Below, one piece after another: positions 32,845 to 43,569 of a DNA stretch of 64,000 nt. Source of the stretch: CAZJHX01 sp964545715 (GTDB lineage Bacteria > Myxococcota_A > UBA9042 > GCA-2863065); assembly GCA_964545715.1 (NCBI GenBank), contig CAZJHX010000023.1:1-64000 (forward strand), read 5' to 3'. The first letter of the stretch is position 1; each line of letters starts with the position of its first letter. A program made the position numbers and the translations under genes. The notes under the pieces were generated by a model that did not search any database, was not told the DNA's origin, and saw only the letters and a program-made list of their open reading frames with translations.

Positions 32845-34029
32845 CTATTTGGTGATGGTCGCGGGCGGCCGGGTATCCAGGATCTCCCAGGTCGGGCTGG
32901 CGTGGTGCATGACGGCTGTAGTGAACAGAATGCCCCAGACGAGGGCCGCGGCGAACATGTTGCGCGCGACGGTGCCACAGAACCCGCGCCATGCGCGTCG
33001 AGCGGTGGACGGCGCGGTCGAGGCGGCCGGTTCAGCGGTGGACAGCGCCTCGAAGTCGCCGGTGGCGGCCGTGCGCAGGTTGATGCCGCGGGGCAGAGCA
33101 CTGCGGGACCGAGACGCAAAGCGGGCGCGCTGGTCATGGGAGTCCCAGTCGATTTGGGGGCTGTTCAGCAGCTGATCCAACGCCGCGATCAGCGCGTCGG
33201 CGCCGCGGGGCCGATTGCGGGGGGACTTGGCCAGACAGCTCTCGATCAGGGTGGCCAGCTGCTCCGGTACGGGCGCCCCGGTGGCGCGGATGGAGGGCGG
33301 GTCTCGATCGACGTGGGCCATCATCACCTTCAGCGGCTTGGCGCCGTCGAACGGAAGCTGCCCGGTGACCATCTCGTAGAGCAGGACACCGACAGCGTAG
33401 ATGTCCGTCCATGGGCCAATCTCGTGGCCGCCGATCTGCTCGGGCGACATGTAGTGCGGGGTGCCCGAGGTGCCGGCGTGCTCGGTCTCGGCGGCGGTGC
33501 CGCTGGCGATCCCGAAGTCGATGAGCTTCACAAAGTCAGGCTCGCCGTGGATGTCGCAGATAAAGACGTTGTCGGGCTTCACATCGCGGTGGATGACGCC
33601 GTTCACGTGCGCCTCAGCCAACGCCTTCAGCGCCTGAATCGCGATGCGCACCGCGCGGGAGGGCTCCAATGTGCCGTTCTTGTCCAGCACGCTCTGCAGC
33701 GACGTGCCCGAGAGCAGCTCGGTGACCAGGTAGAGATCGCCGTCGGCGGTTTCGCCAAAGTCGTAGAGTCGGACGGTGTTGGGGTGCTGCAGCTTGGCGA
33801 CCGTCTTGACCTCGGCCAAGAAGCGCTGCTGATACAGCGGCTTCTCGGTGAGCTCGGGTCTGAGGACCTTCAGAGCGACGCTCCGCTCAGCAATGCCAAG
33901 CTGCGTGGCCTGATAGACGTGGCTGGTGCCGCCGCCGCCGATCATGCGCTCGATTCGATACCGTCCTTCGAAGACCGCGCCGGGCTTCGAGGCTCGCTTC
34001 ACACTGCCGATGCGACTGATAGATTTCAT
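32845..34029 (-). CDS. Hanks-type Ser/Thr protein kinase
   Basis: This 394-residue kinase has a Gly-rich loop IGGGGTSHVYQA, Lys in VALKVLRPEL, catalytic HRDVKPDN, metal-binding LIDFG and an activation segment ending in HYMSPEQIGG. The kinase domain spans about 20-285. A Ser/Arg/Ala-rich linker (about 290-350) leads to a single transmembrane segment (about 353-375, VARNMFAAALVWGILFTTAV), leaving a short outside tail. All catalytic residues are present. Ser/Thr kinases are abundant in myxobacteria and the target is not evident. A GGTGGGAG ribosome-binding site precedes the ATG. Confidence 0.92.
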   Translation of the reverse strand: MKSISRIGSVKRASKPGAVFEGRYRIERMIGGGGTSHVYQATQLGIAERSVALKVLRPELTEKPLYQQRFLAEVKTVAKLQHPNTVRLYDFGETADGDLYLVTELLSGTSLQSVLDKNGTLEPSRAVRIAIQALKALAEAHVNGVIHRDVKPDNVFICDIHGEPDFVKLIDFGIASGTAAETEHAGTSGTPHYMSPEQIGGHEIGPWTDIYAVGVLLYEMVTGQLPFDGAKPLKVMMAHVDRDPPSIRATGAPVPEQLATLIESCLAKSPRNRPRGADALIAALDQLLNSPQIDWDSHDQRARFASRSRSALPRGINLRTAATGDFEALSTAEPAASTAPSTARRAWRGFCGTVARNMFAAALVWGILFTTAVMHHASPTWEILDTRPPATITK

Positions 34030-34070
34030 GCGACTCCCACCGTCTGAATTCGGCGCGCTCGCACAAAAAC

Positions 34071-34124
34071 TTTACATAGGCTTTGTAAAAAAAACGCCGC
34101 TGCCGGTCTCGGGGGAGTCCGGCA
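34071..34124 (-). promoter_or_regulatory. Leader of the Ser/Thr kinase gene: hairpins and T8 tract
   Basis: In the minus direction, a stem TGCCGG/CCGGCA (34119-34124 with 34101-34106) is followed by GCGGCG and eight Ts (34087-34094). A second 6-bp inverted repeat TTTACA/TGTAAA (34071-34076 and 34084-34089) comes next. It lies 40-95 bases upstream of the kinase ATG. It could be a transcription attenuator or an operator. The rest of the 257-base gap to the penicillin acylase gene shows nothing I can name. Confidence 0.3.
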
Positions 34125-34286
34125 ACGACCTGACCTGCTTAAGGCCCGGTCAGCGGTCGGCTACACGGGGTACAACGTGATCAGGGGGAGATTCAGCTCG
34201 CCTCCGGGCCACGGGCCGCCCACATCTTAGCAACTGCCGGAACAGATTCGGGATTTTTCCAACGTACCGATCGTTCTGGAAAACCC

Positions 34287-36878
34287 TTGAAAAAAACACC
34301 CGTCCGGTTTATTGCTCGTCTTGTGAAATACATACAGCGCTTGCTCCTCCTGATCTTGCTGATGTCGATTGCGCTGACCCCTACGGCCTGTACGTCTGGT
34401 GAAGACGTCGACATCCGCGACAACGTTAACCCTCATGGCGCCGTGGACGGTGAGATCACCATCCTGGTCGATGACATGGGCATCCCCCATATCTATGCGG
34501 CCAACGATCTCGATCTGTTCTGGGCTTATGGCTACCGCATCGCCGCCGATCGCATGCTGCAGCTCGATATGTTTCGGCGGCGCGCTCACGGCCGGCTCTC
34601 GGAGGTGCTCGGCGCCGAGACCACCATCGAAGACCAGCAGGCCCGCATCTTCAACTGGAAGCACTGGGGCGCCCTGGATGCAGCGCTCATGAAAGACCAG
34701 GAGCCCGATCGCTACGCGCTGATCGAGGCCTGGGTCGCGGGCATCAACCGGCGCGTCGCAGAGGTGCGCAGCGGTGAGGTCGCCCTGCCGTTTGGGTTTG
34801 GTCCAGAGGACCTGGACTACCTGCCCGAGGTGTGGAGCGTGGATGACCCGTTCATCATTCAAAAGATGGCGGGGTTTGGGCTGGATCAGACGATCCAGTT
34901 CGAGGTCTTTCTGACCTTTGCCAACACGCTGCTGCCCGAGAAGCTGGCCGCGATCGAGCTGTTCAAGCCGGGCCGGCGCACCACGGGCGTGCCGCCGGAA
35001 GACAAGCCGCAGACGGCGTCGATCACGCTGCCCGCGCAGCCGGGGATGTGCCGCGTGGACGCCCTGCCGCCGCGGCGTGTCGGTCCCGAGCAGATCGCGC
35101 AGCTGCGCACGCTTGCGCGGATGAAGCCGCTGGGCAGCAACAACTGGGCTGTTGATGGGCGCTTCACCGACAACGGCATGCCGATGCTGGCCGGCGATCC
35201 GCACCTGGGCTACGACTTCTCGGGGCTGCTGTACGCGGTGCACCTCAACTCCAAGGCGGCGGGCGGCACGTTTGACGTGATCGGGTTCTCGTTCGTAGGC
35301 GCCCCGGGCATCGCCATGGGCCATAACGACAAGGTGATCTGGTCGCCCACGTCGGCGTTTGCGGACGTGATGGACATGTGGGAGGTGGCGATCGCCGACG
35401 GTGAGGCCAGCGTGGGCGGCAAGACCGTGGCCACGGAGACGCGCACCGAGGTGATCGTGCTGCGCGGGGACGGCGACAAAGCGGGTGTGGGCGAGGAGAA
35501 GACGGTGGAGATCACCGACGTGCCGGGCTACGGCGTGGTGATGCCGCCGAGTCTGGTGGGCTCACCGATCCCGATCGCGCAGGGCGGCAAAGAGGTGCTG
35601 GTCGGCTGGACGGGCTTCAAGGCACGACCCGCGCGCTGGTTCCTGGAGCTGGACCGGGTGCAGTCGCTGGACGAGTTTGACGCGGCGGCGCTGCGGATGC
35701 CCGAGATGACCTACAACTTCATGGCCGCGGACGCGACCGGCATCACCTATCGCGTGGGTGTCGAGGTCCCCGATCGCAGCCCGGTCGCCGAGGGCCGCGA
35801 GCCGTGGCGGACCATGGACGGCGACGATCCCACGGCGCTGTGGCCCACGACGCGGTTGCCGCCTGAGAAGCTGCCGCACAGCCGCGCCGTGGAGCGGGGG
35901 TGGCTGGCGACGGCCAACAACGATCCCTTCGGCTTCACGGACGACGGGGTGCTGGAGAACGATCCCTGGTACTACGGCGCTTTCTTTGCGCCGGGGTGGC
36001 GGGCGGCGGCCATCGAGGAGGGCGTGGCCGAGATGACCGCGGCGGGCAACGTGACGCTGGAGAAGATGCAAGCGCTGCAGCTGAATGTGCACAGCAACCT
36101 GGCGGACGATCTGCTGCCCGTTCTGGCCGAGTCGTGGGCCGCGGCGGCGACCGATCCCGCGCTGGCGGACTATGCCGGGCGCGAGGATCTGCAGACCCTC
36201 GTGACGCTGATGGTCGACGACTGGGACCGCGAGATGACCCGGGACTCGGCGGGCGCGCTGGCGTTTCACGCGTTTGCGCACCTGGTGACCGGCAGCGTGC
36301 TCAAAGACGACATGAGCCTGCTGTACGGCATCGTGATGGACGCCCAGCCCGTGTACATCCTGAAGATGGCCATGAACGCGCTGGCGGGTGAGTACCCCAA
36401 CGGCGACAAGATCATCCAGGGTGGACGCGACCTCGTCGTGCTGCATGGGCTCGCCGAGACGGCCGACTGGCTGGCACAGCGCTTCGGCTCGGTGGATCCC
36501 GAGGGCTACCGCTACTCCGACATGCGAAAAACCGCCTTCTACGGCGGCTACGGGCTGGGCATGGACCTGCCGACCGTGCCGACCGACGGCGGCGAGAGCA
36601 CCATCAACGTCGCTGCCGCCACGTTTTTGGAGAGCGGCGAGATCGCCGAGAGCTGGGTGTCACACTGGGGGCCGATCGAGCGGATGACCGGCGGGTTCGA
36701 CGATGCTGGGACGCCCGAGGCGTACGTAAACTTTCCGATGGGCAACATCGCGGACAAGGCGAGCGGCCACTTTGACGATCAACTGGATGGGTGGGTGAAC
36801 GGCACCTACAAGAAGCTGCGGTTCACGCGCGAGGAGATCGAGGCGTCAGACCCGGTCGTGGTCAAACTGACGCGGTAG
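34287..36878 (+). CDS. Penicillin acylase-family Ntn hydrolase, lipoprotein
   Basis: This is a protein of up to 863 residues. Start is TTG 34287; GTG 34323 (giving MKYIQRLLLLILLMSIALTP) is a good alternative with a compact lipoprotein signal ending at TAC. The family pattern is clear. The alpha chain has GIPHIYAANDLDLFWAYGY and ADRMLQLDMFRRRAHGRLSE. Autocleavage occurs before Ser 284 in LGSNNWAVDG, the nucleophile of the beta chain. Oxyanion and substrate loops (AGDPHLGY, GFSFVGAPGIAMGHND) follow. The family hydrolyses N-acyl bonds of penicillins, homoserine lactones or lipopeptides. The true substrate here is unknown; the lipoprotein signal suggests periplasmic or outer-membrane placement. 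Confidence 0.9.
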   Translation: MKKTPVRFIARLVKYIQRLLLLILLMSIALTPTACTSGEDVDIRDNVNPHGAVDGEITILVDDMGIPHIYAANDLDLFWAYGYRIAADRMLQLDMFRRRAHGRLSEVLGAETTIEDQQARIFNWKHWGALDAALMKDQEPDRYALIEAWVAGINRRVAEVRSGEVALPFGFGPEDLDYLPEVWSVDDPFIIQKMAGFGLDQTIQFEVFLTFANTLLPEKLAAIELFKPGRRTTGVPPEDKPQTASITLPAQPGMCRVDALPPRRVGPEQIAQLRTLARMKPLGSNNWAVDGRFTDNGMPMLAGDPHLGYDFSGLLYAVHLNSKAAGGTFDVIGFSFVGAPGIAMGHNDKVIWSPTSAFADVMDMWEVAIADGEASVGGKTVATETRTEVIVLRGDGDKAGVGEEKTVEITDVPGYGVVMPPSLVGSPIPIAQGGKEVLVGWTGFKARPARWFLELDRVQSLDEFDAAALRMPEMTYNFMAADATGITYRVGVEVPDRSPVAEGREPWRTMDGDDPTALWPTTRLPPEKLPHSRAVERGWLATANNDPFGFTDDGVLENDPWYYGAFFAPGWRAAAIEEGVAEMTAAGNVTLEKMQALQLNVHSNLADDLLPVLAESWAAAATDPALADYAGREDLQTLVTLMVDDWDREMTRDSAGALAFHAFAHLVTGSVLKDDMSLLYGIVMDAQPVYILKMAMNALAGEYPNGDKIIQGGRDLVVLHGLAETADWLAQRFGSVDPEGYRYSDMRKTAFYGGYGLGMDLPTVPTDGGESTINVAAATFLESGEIAESWVSHWGPIERMTGGFDDAGTPEAYVNFPMGNIADKASGHFDDQLDGWVNGTYKKLRFTREEIEASDPVVVKLTR

Positions 36879-36893
36879 TCATAGCAACCGTGG

Positions 36894-36995
36894 TCAGTTG
36901 TCACCATTGAGACGGTGCGCCACCCAGGCGCAGCCGGAGAGATACGCGTTCAGCACACGCTCCATGAGGTTGCTGTGTCGTGATTTGTGGTACAT
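36894..36995 (-). CDS. Very small protein, 33 aa
   Basis: This is a short frame starting at ATG 36995 with the ribosome-binding site GAGGGG five bases upstream. The product is basic at the start (MYHKSRHSN) and then an amphipathic helix-like stretch (LMERVLNAYLSGCAWVAHRL). It fills the 211-base gap between the penicillin acylase and ABC-F genes. I do not recognise it. The good ribosome-binding site is the only evidence that it is expressed. Confidence 0.4.
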   Translation of the reverse strand: MYHKSRHSNLMERVLNAYLSGCAWVAHRLNGDN

Positions 36996-37010
36996 GGATG
37001 CCCCTCGGGT

Positions 37011-37045
37011 CGAATGTTTCTACGTCGACGTGAGAGCAACATTCG
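37011..37045. promoter_or_regulatory. 8-bp inverted repeat upstream of the ABC-F gene
   Basis: CGAATGTT (37011-37018) and AACATTCG (37038-37045) are perfect inverted copies. Between them lies the small palindrome ACGTCGACGT (37022-37031). It sits 45-80 bases upstream of the ABC-F start and just upstream of the 33-aa frame on the other strand, so it could be a shared operator or an mRNA hairpin. Confidence 0.35.
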
Positions 37046-37089
37046 GGCCAACGCGGCTCGAACTTTAGCCGGGTGATCCCAAACCGCAG

Positions 37090-39114
<2,025 letters not shown>

Positions 39115-41589
39115 CAGCCGCGACCAACATGCGCGCTACACACGGATCGCTGGAGGCCAGCGGCGGGAAGCGGCTGCCGGCGGCGATGACTTTGCTGCCC
39201 GTCTCTGTCCGGCCCGCGATGACCCGCTGATCCGAGTCGAGCAGCGCCATGCGGCAGGCGACGGGCTCCCCTGAGACGGTCGGAGCCGTGCAGCGACGCA
39301 CCAGGCGCCCCCCTCGATCGGTGGCGCACACGGTCTCCCAGCCGTCCGGAGTGGCCAGGGGCTGCGCGCGTCCGGCGGCGCCGGATAGACGGCGCTCGCC
39401 GAAGATGACGGCCCACTCGAAGTTGGACACGATGCGCGGCTCGGTCTGACGGGCGGCCACGTCGGCCACGAAGTGCAGCGTGCGGCGGCGCTTGTCGATC
39501 CGCAGCTCGGGCGCTTTGACGTCGCCTGTGGACGGATCGATGACCAGAAACGTGGCGTAGCGCTCCTCGTCGACGGTGTCCTCACTGGTCTGCAGGGCCA
39601 CCGTCATGCGGTTGTTGATGTGCTGTGGGGCGCGGTGAAGCGCGACCTGAACGCTTTTGGGCGCGGGGGCCGGCCAGCGGAACACGTACAGGGTGCCCGC
39701 GCCCGAGCCGACGGGATCGCCCTCCAGCGCCTCCGGTCCCAGTGTGAACTCGGTGGGGGCGTCGGCCGTGGCCAGGGTGAACTTGTGGCTCAGCGGCCGC
39801 CACTCGGCGTTGGCTTCCCGCCAGACCACGACGGGCCCCTCGATCGGATCGTCCGGCGTGGTGCGCCGCTGGGCGAGGCCGGCGGTGGCGAAGAGGTTGG
39901 CGCCCAGGGTGCGGGTGGACCAGGTCAGGTCCAGCGACGGATCCATGCTGGGCCACAGCTGCACCGACGTGAGCCGCTCGCGCTCCTCCAGCTGGTAGAC
40001 GGCGTTGGCCTCAGGCAGCTCGTCAAAGGTCATGGGCCGGCTGTCGCGTGAGAAGAACTCGGTGTGGTGCTGTCGGGGGTCCAGCGGCAGCATCACGTCG
40101 TGCAGGGTCATGGGCGTAAAGGTGATGACGGCCGCCAGGCAGCCGGCCGCGGCGCGCAGCTGTGGCGTGCCGTCGGCCAGTGCGCGGGCGCCTGCGGCCA
40201 TGAGCAGCGGGAAGGGCGCCAGCGCGATGAGCGTGTACGACAGCTTCTGGGCGCCGAGCTCGACGATCAGCATCAAAAAGAGCGGCAGCGCGATGAGCCA
40301 CGCCAGCAGCCCGGCCAGCTTGCGGCGCGGCGTGCGTAGGGCGAAGAGGCCGACGAGGATGACGGCCAACAGCGGGGCGCCGTATGCCTGGATCAGCTCC
40401 AGCGGCAGCCGCAGCACCACTGGGAACGGGTCGTCGGGGCCGCGACTCAGCTGGTCGGCAAAGGGCCAGTTGAGCGGGTGAAAAACAAACGTCCACTCCA
40501 GCGGCGTGCCGGCAAACAGGGTCTGGGTCTGGCCCGCGTTGGCCAGCGCCGGATGCTTAACCGGCGCTCCAAAGGCGGCCGCGTTGACGTACAGCCAGGG
40601 AAAGACGGCACACGCGGCCGCACCAGTCGCTGTGGCCATGCGGCGCCAGGAGCCGACACACAGCAGCAGAAACGCCGGCGCCATCAGCAGCCCGAGCGGA
40701 CGCACACCGAGCCAATGCCCCGCGATGACCCCGCACACGGCGGCTGAGGCGATGGCGAAGCGGCCGGACGCCGGGCGCAGCAGCAGCTGCAGAAGGCCCA
40801 TCGACAGCGCCAGCGCCAGCATGCACTCGTTGAGCTGATAGACCGCCAGCCATCGGGAGCCGCACAAGAACAGCGCGGCGACGACCACCGGGGCCCACGC
40901 CGAGCGCAGATGTCGGGCCGCGAGCAAGATGGAGAACCCGAAGATCAGCAGATCGATCACGAACATAGCGCCGACCAGGCCGCCCAGCGACAAGAACACG
41001 AACGGCTGAGACAAGAACGCGATGTTTCCGGGGCGCTGCAGTCGCAGGACTGGCCCCAGACCAAAGCCGCTGTCCACCGGATGCGCAAACAGGTTTGTGA
41101 TGTGCCGATCGCGCGCGGGGTCCCACGACACAATGCCGCCCGAGGTGCCGTCCTCCATCATGTAGAGCGACGCGTGGTGTGGACAATGCCACCACACGTA
41201 GTCCGTCTGCAGCGCGTAATAGCTGGTCGACACCGCCGTGGTCGCGCATAAGAGGACAGCCAGCCCCAGCAGCCGCTTGGACCGAAGCGCGTCGAGCATG
41301 GGCTCCTGGGGCTCACACGGCAGCCAGCGTCCAAGCGACCACCCGATCAGCGCCCACATGACGCTGATCAAGACGATCAACTCCGGGGTTTCGGGTGTGC
41401 CGAACACGACGCTGAGCAGGAATGTGGTCGGGGCGACAGAGACGATGCCGATGACCAGTGACGTGAGCGCCCGCTCGAGGGCTCCGACTCCGGGGAGCAA
41501 CCAGCGCGACAACAAGAATCCGGGCACCGCCATCGTGGCTAGCCAGGCGACAAGCAAAGCCGCAGCAAGCATTGGCCCAGTTTGGGCGC

Positions 41590-42540
41590 TCAATCGGCGA
41601 TATTCAACCCGCCGGGGAGGCTGACGATCCACAGCGGCACGCCGAAGCCGCCGTCCTCGGTGCAAGCCGTGCCGTCGCCCACGCACTCGCGCACCAGATA
41701 GAGGTTTCGCGTCTTTGCATCCCAGCGCACGCCCTCGACACGGCGCACAGGGATGTCCAAATGGCGCAAGGTGCGGCCCGCCCAGTTCACCAGGGAGACG
41801 CCGTCACGGTAGAAGCCGGGGACCACCGCCACGCCGCTGGGCAGGATGTCGAGCGCGGCCGCATAGTCGCCGTAACGCTGACCGTTGGCGCGTGTGAAGG
41901 CCTTGGAGACGCGCTCCAGCTTGCCGTCCGCCGAAAACCGCACCCGCAAGACGGCCTGGGTGGACGCCGGGGCCTCCCGCGCATCCGGGCGCACCGCCGC
42001 GGCGATGACCTCCCAGCCGCCGTCAAACCAGGACAGCCCCTCAAACTCAAAGAAGAACGGAGGGTCCGCGACATCGGTGGCCTCCTGGGTCAAGCGCGCG
42101 ATGACCGCATCATCCACCAGCAGCAGGTCTTTGTCGCCGTCGCGCAGAATCACGCGCTGGGGCCCGGTTTTGTACGGAAAGACGAGGCGCCCGTCCTTCT
42201 GAGCCAGCGCCTCCACCTCGCCGAACGCGGCGACGCGCCCCTCGCCACCGACCATCTCGCCCGTCTGCGGCGACGAGTACGTGATCAGCGGCGGCGGCTC
42301 CATTTTGTGCCGCCACTCGTCGACCTCGTCGACCGTCGCCACCAGGGTCTGGCCGTCGCGCGTGATCAGCTCCAGCCCGCTGGCGTTGGAGACCCGCGAG
42401 AGCGTGACCATGCGCATGTCGTATTTGCCGCCCGACACCTGCGTGGGGGCGTCTTTTTGCGGCAGGAGCACGACCCACACCACGACGGTGCCCGCCAACG
42501 CCACAACCGCCGCCAGCGCAGCGCGACGATTCGCCGTCAT
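41590..42540 (-). CDS. Membrane-anchored hypothetical protein
   Basis: This 316-residue protein has one N-terminal hydrophobic segment (residues 7-25, RAALAAVVALAGTVVVWVV) without a lipoprotein Cys, so it is probably anchored with its body outside the cytoplasm. The rest is beta-rich (LITRDGQTLVATV, RVILRDGDKDLLLVDD, VPLWIVSLPGG), perhaps a propeller. No family is recognised. The start shares one base with the stop of the MazG-like gene (TGATG). Confidence 0.6.
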   Translation of the reverse strand: MTANRRAALAAVVALAGTVVVWVVLLPQKDAPTQVSGGKYDMRMVTLSRVSNASGLELITRDGQTLVATVDEVDEWRHKMEPPPLITYSSPQTGEMVGGEGRVAAFGEVEALAQKDGRLVFPYKTGPQRVILRDGDKDLLLVDDAVIARLTQEATDVADPPFFFEFEGLSWFDGGWEVIAAAVRPDAREAPASTQAVLRVRFSADGKLERVSKAFTRANGQRYGDYAAALDILPSGVAVVPGFYRDGVSLVNWAGRTLRHLDIPVRRVEGVRWDAKTRNLYLVRECVGDGTACTEDGGFGVPLWIVSLPGGLNIAD

Positions 42541-42821
42541 CAGCAGCTGCAGGGGGTGTGCTTGCAGTAGGGGCAGCCGTCCTTGTACTTGGCCATGGCG
42601 GCCGCCTGCAGGTCGATGCCCCGAATCGACGCGAGCGTGGAGAGCCAGGCGAGCACGTCCGCAAACTCCTCGGCGAGGTTCTCCTGGTCGTCACGCCGCA
42701 GCGCGCGGGTCAGCTCGCCGATCTCCTCGGCAAACCACATGTACGTCCCGTGCAGACCACGCTCAGAGTCCTTCTTGTAATAGATGTCCTCGATGAGCTT
42801 CTGAAACTCGTTGATCTGCAT
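42540..42821 (-). CDS. MazG-like nucleotide pyrophosphohydrolase
   Basis: This 93-residue all-alpha NTP pyrophosphohydrolase has the metal-binding pattern EExxE then ExxD: MWFAEEIGELTRAL and LAEEFADVLAWL. These proteins hydrolyse (d)NTPs to monophosphates, often to clear damaged nucleotides. The C-terminus carries an added Cys cluster CPYCKHTPCSC, which could bind zinc. It sits 14 bases after the DUF4336-like gene. Confidence 0.88.
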   Translation of the reverse strand: MQINEFQKLIEDIYYKKDSERGLHGTYMWFAEEIGELTRALRRDDQENLAEEFADVLAWLSTLASIRGIDLQAAAMAKYKDGCPYCKHTPCSC

Positions 42822-42835
42822 GACTGTGAGGACTC

Positions 42836-43558
42836 CTAGAGTGCGGCGGCGACCATTTGGATCGTCTCCTGCCCGATACCGTCGTGATGTGCGTGCGGGC
42901 CGTGCGCCGGGACGACGAGCGTGGGCGGGTGGGCTTTGAGGTCCTCATGGAACTTGGCGAGCAGGCGCTTCTTGTCCTTGACGATGACCATCATCGCAAA
43001 ATGGAAGAGCTTGTACCCCGGGCCGCTCTTGCTCAGCTTCCACATGAAGTTGAGAAAGGCGTTGCCGGGAAACTTCTGCCAGTTGCAGATCAGGTCCGAC
43101 GCGAACCAGGCGTAACCGTCGGCGGTCTTGGCCCACGCCCAGGTCTCACCGACCTTGGTGGCGGGCGCCTCGGTCACGCCGACGTCGTCCGGCAGCAGCT
43201 CCGCCAGGGCGCTCATCGGCTCGAACGTGAGCCCCGCGGCGCCCTTTTTAGCGATGCGCGCGGCAGCCTCGGGTGCGGCAAAGTTGCGCGCGCTGGGAAA
43301 CCGCTCTCGCCACTCCTGTTGCCCCAGGTGATGGAAGCCGTTGGGGGCGACGATGGCACCGACCTCGCCAAACTCAGCCAGCTCCGAAAACGCCCCCTCC
43401 GGTAGGCCCACCGCCGGGCTGATCGCCAACAGCTTGCCGTCCTTCAACCGCGTCACAAACGTGGTTGCGCGACCGCCGGCATCGTTGAACTGATACTCCT
43501 GAAACAGGACCGCGGCGTCCCGATCGACGATCGTCCAGCCGTTGGGTGTGGTCTCCAT
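42836..43558 (-). CDS. DUF4336-like, metallo-beta-lactamase-fold-related protein
   Basis: This 240-residue protein has the pattern LAISPAVGLPEGAFSELAEFG, VGAIVAPNGFHHLGQQEWRE and a final PTLVVPAHG, as in DUF4336 proteins, a degenerate MBL-fold family. The classical HxHxDH zinc motif is absent; single His residues in GFHHLG and AHGPHAHHDG could still bind a metal. No signal peptide is seen, so it should be cytoplasmic. Start ATG 43558 has GGGAG nearby and follows the Cys-rich lipoprotein stop by 11 bases. Confidence 0.65.
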   Translation of the reverse strand: METTPNGWTIVDRDAAVLFQEYQFNDAGGRATTFVTRLKDGKLLAISPAVGLPEGAFSELAEFGEVGAIVAPNGFHHLGQQEWRERFPSARNFAAPEAAARIAKKGAAGLTFEPMSALAELLPDDVGVTEAPATKVGETWAWAKTADGYAWFASDLICNWQKFPGNAFLNFMWKLSKSGPGYKLFHFAMMVIVKDKKRLLAKFHEDLKAHPPTLVVPAHGPHAHHDGIGQETIQMVAAAL

Positions 43559-43569
43559 GGGTCTCCCTT

